A stretch of 10,397 nt of DNA, from contig WQZL01000083.1 in assembly GCA_009780755.1 (NCBI GenBank), positions 1 through 10,397 on the forward strand, written 5' to 3'. Positions 5,042 to 10,397 of the stretch are shown here, piece by piece (within the stretch, counting starts at the first letter, position 1; every line of letters starts with the position of its first letter). The notes beneath the pieces are model-generated. The model saw only the letters and a program-made list of their open reading frames with translations, did not search any database and was not told the DNA's origin. Made by a program: the position numbers and the translations under genes. This DNA is from Promicromonosporaceae bacterium. Lineage in GTDB: Bacteria > Actinomycetota > Actinomycetes > Actinomycetales > Cellulomonadaceae.

Positions 5042-7347
5042 TCTCTGGCGCTACTCCCACCCTGCGGCTCGCGCTTGCCTGCCTTCTAGTCTCAGCCGCC
5101 GTGATCGCCTCCATGCTGGGCATGACGGTGCTGGTGGAGCCGCCCTGGACATCCACCGGCGTTGCCGGAATATTGGCGGTAACGGCAGCGCTGCTGCTGA
5201 CGCGGCTGGCGATTGGTGGACGGCGCGCCCGGGTGGCAGCCGCGGCACGGGCGAACCCGGCTATCCAGGCCAAGCGCGGCGATGATGGCGGACGCGGTGC
5301 GGCGCTGCCGACATTGATTGGTCTGCTGGTGGGCGCCTGGTTCCTGTTGGCCCACTACGGGATCGACTTCATCGGTGCCGATGAACAAGCCGCGCAGTGG
5401 CTTCCCACTATCGAGTCTGTCGATAATCTGGTTTACCTACTTGGCCAGACTAGGGAACTCATCTTCGCCTCCCCGGCGCCGCTGCCTGGCGCCCCGCCGT
5501 TGGCGGTGATCCTGATCGGCGGGGCCATGTTGGTGCTGCTGGTGGCCGATATGTTTGCGGTGGCGCTTCGGCGTCCACTGATTGGTGGTTTCCTGGTGAT
5601 CGCGCTTTGGTTACCCTCCCTCGCTCTGGTTGGGCGGGTGCCGTGGTGGACCTTCGCCGCCACTACGGGCGCCTTGCTGCTCGGGTTAACTCTCGACGGC
5701 CCGGTAATCGCGCGTCGGGCCTTGCGCGACCGTCGGGTAGCGCAGCAGGTGCGCCGCGCCGGGCGCCTGCGGACAACCCGCACCCTGACCACCGTTGCCG
5801 CCGTTACCGTCATCGCGTTATTCGCCTCTGCGGCCACCGGAGGTTTGCCGACGGCCTTCACCCAGTGGGCCAGAATCTTCCGAAGCCAAAGCCACAACTG
5901 GCGGATGTCCGATCATGTGGATGTACGAGATTCCCTTCGTGAACGCTCCAATGAGGTCGTCTTTAGTTATCGGGTCTCTACCGGTCAAAGCCTCGGGCCG
6001 CTGCGGTTAGAGGTGCTAACCGAGTTTGATGGCCTGGGCTGGGTGCCAGCCTCCGAGGACGACGGCTCAATGGTGAGGTCGGGCCAGGTGCTGGAAAGCG
6101 GTGGCTGGCTAAATGCGAATGTCTGGGCGCCAAGAGCAAACCCGGTGCACATTGATCTCACTGTGGGCACGTTGGCAGAGACGCGGATGCCGCTCCCCCT
6201 TGATCCGCGCAGCATAACTGCGGGGAGCCTCTGGTGGTGGGATCCGCAGACGGATACGGTGCACGGCAACACGGTCACCACCGTGGGAGATCAGTTCAGC
6301 TTTGAGGTTCATCCGCGGAATTTGAACGCCGACGTGTTGCGGGCGACTCCCTCCGGCGCATACATGGTTGATGCAAGATACCGGACGGTTCCGGTCACCA
6401 GCTACGAAGCATCGATCCGTCAGCGGGCGGCGATGGTGGCAGGCGATGCGACCAACGACTTCGACCGGGCGCTGGCCTTACAGAGCTACCTGCGCTCGCC
6501 TCTGTTCAGCTACGACTACGAGGTGCCGGACGGGCTGACCGGCGATCCGGTGTGGGATTTCCTGGTGCAGCGGCAGGGCTTTTGCATCCAGTTCGCCACC
6601 GCGATGGTAATCATGGCACGTACCTTGGGCATCCCGGCGCGGATGGTACTCGGGTTCCTGCCGGGCACACTGACCGCCGATGGTATCTGGCGGGTGACTG
6701 GGATGGATGCGCATGCCTGGCCGGAGATTTACTTCCCCGGCAGCGGATGGGTGCGGTTCGAGCCGACTCCGGCCCAGCAAACCGGCGCCCCGCCCGCCTA
6801 TGCCGACCCGTCGCTGGTTGGTCGGGAGCCAGGTGAACCACCCCCGCCTCCCGTAGACGACATTCCAAACCCGGATGATATTCCCGAACCTCGTCCGCCC
6901 CAGGAGACCACGCCACCGACCCAGCCACCGACCTTAACCCCGCCAACCGAGGCCAGCGGCGGCGGCATTCCAACATGGGCCTGGCTAGCTGGTGGCGGCC
7001 TGCTGGGGTTGGCCCTGCTGGGCGCAGTGCTGATCTGGCTGCGCCGTCGAACCCCGGAGCCGTCCAGTGCTGAGGATGCCTGGGGATTGGTCGTGACCGC
7101 ACTCGTGAAGGCTGGCATCAGCTTACCTCCCGATAGCACCCCGCGTCGCGCCCCAGCCGAGATCGCTGCCGCCTGGCGGGCCAGTTCGGGCGAGCCATTC
7201 CCGGAAGCATTGGCCGCTCCCATCGCCACCTTGGCCACCGCCGTCGAGGCCGAACGCTACGCCCCCACTGCCCCTCCCCTCACCCCCCGTGACCTAACGG
7301 CCCTCACTCACACCGCAATCTCCACAATCAGGTCAGCCTTAAGTTAA
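5038..7347 (+). CDS. Transglutaminase-like membrane protein (TgpA/DUF3488 type)
   Basis: This is a 769-aa polytopic protein. The N-terminal part (about residues 8-33, 41-60, 91-107, 155-177, 182-199, 203-221, 250-267) forms a cluster of membrane segments. An extracytoplasmic region (about 275-640) carries the transglutaminase core. The catalytic Cys is C516 in RQGFCIQFATAMVIMARTL, the His is H559 in DAHAWPEIYF, and the third triad position is E575 in WVRFEPTPA, where Asp is more usual. A Pro/Thr-rich linker (about 600-640) precedes a last membrane helix (648-669) and a cytoplasmic tail resembling the DUF4129 region of this family. The family resembles Pseudomonas TgpA; substrates in actinobacteria are unknown, and protease, amidase or cross-linking activity are all conceivable. 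The start overlaps the DUF58 stop and has its own GGAGG. Third and last gene of the operon. Confidence 0.93.
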   Translation: MISGATPTLRLALACLLVSAAVIASMLGMTVLVEPPWTSTGVAGILAVTAALLLTRLAIGGRRARVAAAARANPAIQAKRGDDGGRGAALPTLIGLLVGAWFLLAHYGIDFIGADEQAAQWLPTIESVDNLVYLLGQTRELIFASPAPLPGAPPLAVILIGGAMLVLLVADMFAVALRRPLIGGFLVIALWLPSLALVGRVPWWTFAATTGALLLGLTLDGPVIARRALRDRRVAQQVRRAGRLRTTRTLTTVAAVTVIALFASAATGGLPTAFTQWARIFRSQSHNWRMSDHVDVRDSLRERSNEVVFSYRVSTGQSLGPLRLEVLTEFDGLGWVPASEDDGSMVRSGQVLESGGWLNANVWAPRANPVHIDLTVGTLAETRMPLPLDPRSITAGSLWWWDPQTDTVHGNTVTTVGDQFSFEVHPRNLNADVLRATPSGAYMVDARYRTVPVTSYEASIRQRAAMVAGDATNDFDRALALQSYLRSPLFSYDYEVPDGLTGDPVWDFLVQRQGFCIQFATAMVIMARTLGIPARMVLGFLPGTLTADGIWRVTGMDAHAWPEIYFPGSGWVRFEPTPAQQTGAPPAYADPSLVGREPGEPPPPPVDDIPNPDDIPEPRPPQETTPPTQPPTLTPPTEASGGGIPTWAWLAGGGLLGLALLGAVLIWLRRRTPEPSSAEDAWGLVVTALVKAGISLPPDSTPRRAPAEIAAAWRASSGEPFPEALAAPIATLATAVEAERYAPTAPPLTPRDLTALTHTAISTIRSALS

Positions 7348-7482
7348 GTAACCTTTGAGGTTAGTAACCGTAGAGGTCACAACAACTTGCCACCGGTCCC
7401 GGTAAGCACTCACAACGACAAGTCTGCCCCGGGGCTGGGGTACCAGGTTCATCCAGGTGGCGGTTGACCGCCCACCAGCCCA
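7348..7482. other. Gap between converging genes, with short inverted repeats
   Basis: No gene is supported between the transglutaminase stop and the repeat next to ftsK. Right after the stop lie TAACC (7349-7353), GGTTA (7359-7363) and TAACC (7365-7369), which could pair in two alternative ways. A perfect 10-bp palindrome GCCCCGGGGC is at 7426-7435. No tRNA-like fold was recognised. Confidence 0.35.
7456..7476. terminator. Possible bidirectional terminator hairpin
   Basis: GGTGGCGG (7456-7463) pairs with CCG-C-CCACC (7468-7476) around a TTGA loop: 8 bp with one bulged C. It sits between two converging transcription units, where a shared terminator is expected. There is no U-tract on either strand, which weakens the call, although high-GC actinobacteria often lack clear U-tracts. 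Confidence 0.3.
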
Positions 7483-7507
7483 GGTGGTTTCGGCAAGCTC
7501 AACCACC
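7483..7507. repeat. REP-like palindrome just after ftsK
   Basis: A perfect 7-bp inverted repeat, GGTGGTT (7483-7489) and AACCACC (7501-7507), encloses an 11-nt loop TCGGCAAGCTC. On the minus strand it reads GGTGGTTGAGC then TTGCCGAAACCACC, beginning 9 nt after the ftsK stop codon. The core closely resembles, from memory, a GGTTGAGCTTGTCGAAACC-type palindrome scattered in many actinobacterial genomes. It could act as the ftsK terminator, as an mRNA-stabilising 3' end, or simply as a repeat copy. Only one copy is visible here, so repeat status is inferred. Confidence 0.45.
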
Positions 7508-7516
7508 GAGGTGTGT

Positions 7517-10390
7517 TCAATCTGCGTCGTGGTCGTGGTAATCGCGGGCGATGGAGGGGAGGCGTCCGTCTATGCCTTCGGCGTAGGGCACGTCTCTGGG
7601 GCCGCTTGTCGGGGCGTACTCATCGTCAAGAGCATCAGAGGTGTAGTCCCCGCGGAGCAGAGCCAGCGTGGCGGGCAGGTCGTCGGGCTGTACCAACACT
7701 TCCCGCGCCTTGGAACCCTCGGAGGGGCCAACAATTTCGCGACTCTCCAACAAGTCCATTAAGCGTCCGGCCTTGGCGAAGCCAACCCGCAGCTTGCGTT
7801 GCAGCATCGAGGTCGAGCCGAACTGTGTGGTTACCACCAACTCGGCGGCCTGGAGCAGCACGTCGAGATCGTCACCAATGTCGTCATCGATCTGCCGGGA
7901 GGCCGCCGCCGGGGCGGACACATCCTCGCGATACACCGGCTTCTCCTGCGCCCTGACGTGTTCAACCACCTGGTGAACCTCGCTCTCGGCAACCCAGGCA
8001 CCCTGCACGCGCATCGGTTTGGCCGCGCCCATCGGCAAGAACAGCGCATCGCCCTGGCCGACAAGCTTCTCGGCGCCGGGCATGTCGAGTACCACACGGG
8101 AATCTGCCAGCGATGAGGTGGCAAACGCCAGCCGCGAGGGAATGTTGGCCTTAATCAACCCGGTCACCACATCCACGGAGGGCCGCTGGGTGGCCACTAC
8201 CAGGTGAATACCGGCGGCGCGAGCCAGCTGCGTGATGCGCTGGATCGACGCTTCCACGTCACGAGGGGCCACCATCATCAGGTCAGCCAGCTCGTCGATC
8301 ACCACCAGCAGGTACGGGTAGGTGGCAATCTTCCGCTCCGAGCCGGGCAGCGGCTTAACCTTGCCCGCCCGCACTGCCGCATTGAAATCGTCGATGTGCT
8401 TAAACCCGAACACCGAGAGGTCGTCATAGCGGGCATCCATCTCCCGCACCACCCACTCCAGGGCCTCGGCGGCCTTCTTCGGGTTGGTGATGATCGGCGT
8501 GATTAGGTGAGGGATGCCCTCATATGTGGTCAGCTCCACGCGCTTGGGGTCCACCAGAATCATCCGCACCTCTGAGGGGGTGGCGCGCATCATGATCGAG
8601 GTAATCATCGAGTTGATAAATGACGACTTACCCGAACCGGTGGCTCCCGCCACCAGGATGTGTGGCATCTTCGCCAGGTTCGCCACCACAAATCCGCCCT
8701 CGACATCCTTGCCGATGCCGGTGACCAGCGGATGCTCGGTGGCCTTCGCCACTGAGGAGCGCAACACATCGCCAAGCACCACAATTTCGCGGTCGGTGTT
8801 CGGAATCTCAATGCCGATGGCCGACTTACCGGGGATGGGTGACAAGATGCGCACATCGGAGCTGGCCACGGCGTAGGCAATGTTGGGTTCGAGGCGAGTG
8901 ACATCCTGCACCTTGGTGCCGATGCCCACCTCCACCTCGTAGCGGGTGACGGTGGGGCCGCGGGTGAAATCGGTCACCCTGGCATCCACACCGAACTGCT
9001 CAAAGACGTTGGTCAGCGACTCAACTACGCGGTCGTTCGCCACCGAGTGCGCCTTGTGCGGCGCCCCCTTAACCAACAGGTCGTTTTCTGGCAGCACGTA
9101 AACCGTGTCGCCCTCGAAGGTGGGCTGTACGGGCTTGCCCGATGGCGGAGGTGGCGGCGGTGAGGCGGCGACCTTGGCGCGGTTTGCGTCTAGGTCGAAG
9201 GGGTCATGCGCGTCGAGCTGCGCGGCAGGCTCTATCCCGCCTGTTCGAGCGTCGGCGTCTGCCCCCCATGCTTCGATGGCCCTCATCGGCGGGAACTGCG
9301 TGGTCGCAGGCGTGCCAGCAACCGCGGACCCTGGCCGCCCGGTGCGCACGGTTGGCCGAGCCGGGGCGGCCTCCTCCACCATCGCGGCCTGGGCAAACGC
9401 CTCATCCCCGACGCGAGAGTCCACCTCGGCTGCCTCGCTCTTCGCAGCCTTACGCTGGGCGCGCTTCTGCGCGCGGGTAAGCCTGGTGCCGGAGGCTGGC
9501 GCATCGGTGCCGTCGTGGGCGCTGACCCCCTCGGCTAATTGCAGTGGGCCGTGGTAGTCGTTCCCTTCATCGTCACGGTTGACGATTGGCGGCTTGCCGG
9601 TGAGGCGACGGTAGCCGTTGCGAACCCGCCCCGGCACCCGACGGAGCGGAGTCGCGGTGATGATTAGCACGGCGAAGAAGCCAAGAATCAGCAGCAGGGG
9701 GATGGCCGCCCAAGCGGTTACCGCCCAGACCAGCGGCCACGAGATGAGGAAGCCGACCACCCCGCCGGCGGCTTGCATCGTCTCGAACTCCTCGCCGAAA
9801 CCGGGCACGCCTCTAAAGATCGAGATCAGCGCGCAGATTGCGACGGTTAGCAGCGCTAACCCGATGGCGACGCGCGAGTTCGAGTCGAGCCGTTCGGGAT
9901 GCCGAGCCACGCGGATGCCGAGCCAAAACAGCAGCACGGGTACGGCCCAACCCACCAGCCCCACCATCCCGGTGGCCACAAACTCGACCGCGTGGCCGAA
10001 CCAACCGTCCAAGGGGAACCACACCCCGGCGGCGACCACGATGGCGGCGGCGATCAACAGGAACGCGATGCCGTCGCGGCGATGCTCTGGCCGAAGATCC
10101 TTGGCGCCGTTAGTGATCTTACGGGTGGCGATACCGACGCCGCCCGCGATACCCATTGCCAAACCGCGCAAGGCTCTAAGCGGCCAGGGGCGTCGTTTCG
10201 GTTCGGCGTCGGCAGGCGGGGCGGCCTTGCCAGAGGCGGGCTTGCCGGGTGCGGGCTTCTTGACCGCGGGTTTTGCCGTCCGTCCCCTTACCGTCGAGGT
10301 TGAACTTTCGTCCACGGCGGGCTGCGGCTCGGTTTTGGCGACCTTGGCGCGGCTGGCTGCGGGCGGACGAGGTTTGGTCTGCGTTGCCAT
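7517..10390 (-). CDS. ftsK: FtsK/SpoIIIE-family DNA translocase
   Basis: This is a 957-aa septum-located motor that pumps chromosomal DNA during division and, in characterised relatives, activates XerCD recombination at dif. A basic, Pro/Ala/Lys-rich N-terminus (1-70) is followed by membrane segments at about 106-125, 134-160, 173-193 and 208-247. A variable linker (250-425, with a Pro run) leads to the alpha domain (about 430-545: TVYVLPENDLLVKG, FTRGPTVTRYEVEV). The RecA-like beta domain (about 550-830) has Walker A GATGSGKSS (582-590), DPKRVELT, Walker B VVIDELADLM (696-705, D699/E700) and ATQRPSVDVVTGLIK. The winged-helix gamma domain (about 838-915) includes TTQFGSTSMLQRKLRVGF from residue 854. 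It is complete with all key residues. The ATG is 7 bases from the window edge, and no stop precedes it in frame, so a start further upstream is not excluded. It converges on the MoxR operon. Confidence 0.96.
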   Translation of the reverse strand: MATQTKPRPPAASRAKVAKTEPQPAVDESSTSTVRGRTAKPAVKKPAPGKPASGKAAPPADAEPKRRPWPLRALRGLAMGIAGGVGIATRKITNGAKDLRPEHRRDGIAFLLIAAAIVVAAGVWFPLDGWFGHAVEFVATGMVGLVGWAVPVLLFWLGIRVARHPERLDSNSRVAIGLALLTVAICALISIFRGVPGFGEEFETMQAAGGVVGFLISWPLVWAVTAWAAIPLLLILGFFAVLIITATPLRRVPGRVRNGYRRLTGKPPIVNRDDEGNDYHGPLQLAEGVSAHDGTDAPASGTRLTRAQKRAQRKAAKSEAAEVDSRVGDEAFAQAAMVEEAAPARPTVRTGRPGSAVAGTPATTQFPPMRAIEAWGADADARTGGIEPAAQLDAHDPFDLDANRAKVAASPPPPPPSGKPVQPTFEGDTVYVLPENDLLVKGAPHKAHSVANDRVVESLTNVFEQFGVDARVTDFTRGPTVTRYEVEVGIGTKVQDVTRLEPNIAYAVASSDVRILSPIPGKSAIGIEIPNTDREIVVLGDVLRSSVAKATEHPLVTGIGKDVEGGFVVANLAKMPHILVAGATGSGKSSFINSMITSIMMRATPSEVRMILVDPKRVELTTYEGIPHLITPIITNPKKAAEALEWVVREMDARYDDLSVFGFKHIDDFNAAVRAGKVKPLPGSERKIATYPYLLVVIDELADLMMVAPRDVEASIQRITQLARAAGIHLVVATQRPSVDVVTGLIKANIPSRLAFATSSLADSRVVLDMPGAEKLVGQGDALFLPMGAAKPMRVQGAWVAESEVHQVVEHVRAQEKPVYREDVSAPAAASRQIDDDIGDDLDVLLQAAELVVTTQFGSTSMLQRKLRVGFAKAGRLMDLLESREIVGPSEGSKAREVLVQPDDLPATLALLRGDYTSDALDDEYAPTSGPRDVPYAEGIDGRLPSIARDYHDHDAD

Positions 10391-10397
10391 AGTGAAA

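Noticed and set aside
4548..5273. 241-residue minus-strand open frame across the DUF58/transglutaminase junction
   Set aside because: Antisense to two well-supported genes, Arg/Ala/Pro-rich, no recognisable domain and no ribosome binding site that stands out.
2788..7347. MoxR-DUF58-transglutaminase operon as a new defence or toxin system
   Set aside because: This three-gene set is widespread among bacteria, including genomes where it sits with housekeeping genes. Nothing here (no effector, nuclease or mobile context) points to defence.
7348..7516. Possible tRNA or small RNA gene between the converging genes
   Set aside because: Short stems exist, but no cloverleaf, anticodon arm, T-loop consensus or clear promoter was seen.
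7457..9557. Several plus-strand open frames opposite ftsK
   Set aside because: All lie antisense to a complete, motif-rich ftsK and translate to compositionally biased sequence without domains.

Overview
The window is a high-GC, densely packed stretch of bacterial chromosome. The MraZ, RsmH, MurE and FtsK proteins all look actinobacterial, but the exact family or genus cannot be fixed from this sequence. Every clear gene is a housekeeping gene of cell division, cell-wall synthesis or chromosome segregation, or a member of a common conserved operon. I see no phage genes, transposases, CRISPR arrays, tRNAs or rRNAs.

Layout. On the minus strand, positions 2622 down to 1 hold the start of the division and cell wall (dcw) cluster: mraZ, then rsmH (mraW), then the first 337 codons of murE, which runs off the left edge. 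Diverging from mraZ, on the plus strand from 2788 to 7347, is a tight three-gene operon: a MoxR-family AAA+ ATPase, a DUF58 protein and a large membrane-anchored transglutaminase-like protein (TgpA/DUF3488 type). The genes are separated by 1 nt and then overlap by 4 nt. From 10390 down to 7517, on the minus strand and converging on that operon, is a full-length ftsK coding for a DNA translocase.

How they work together. MraZ is the transcriptional regulator of dcw clusters. Just upstream of its gene are four GTGGAG-like boxes with exactly 10-bp spacing, the expected form of a MraZ autoregulatory site. RsmH methylates 16S rRNA, and MurE adds the third residue of the peptidoglycan stem peptide. 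MoxR, DUF58 and transglutaminase operons are widespread, with a proposed chaperone or membrane-proximal role, but their function is poorly defined. FtsK couples division to chromosome segregation.

The most notable point is that ftsL and ftsI (the division transpeptidase PBP3/PbpB), normally found between rsmH and murE, are absent: the rsmH stop and murE start overlap as ATGA. Other points are the MraZ box array placed between the dcw cluster and the divergent MoxR operon, a 151-bp hairpin-rich gap between mraZ and rsmH, a Glu where the transglutaminase triad usually has Asp, and a palindrome after ftsK that resembles a repeat common in actinobacteria. I did not find a convincing undescribed system.
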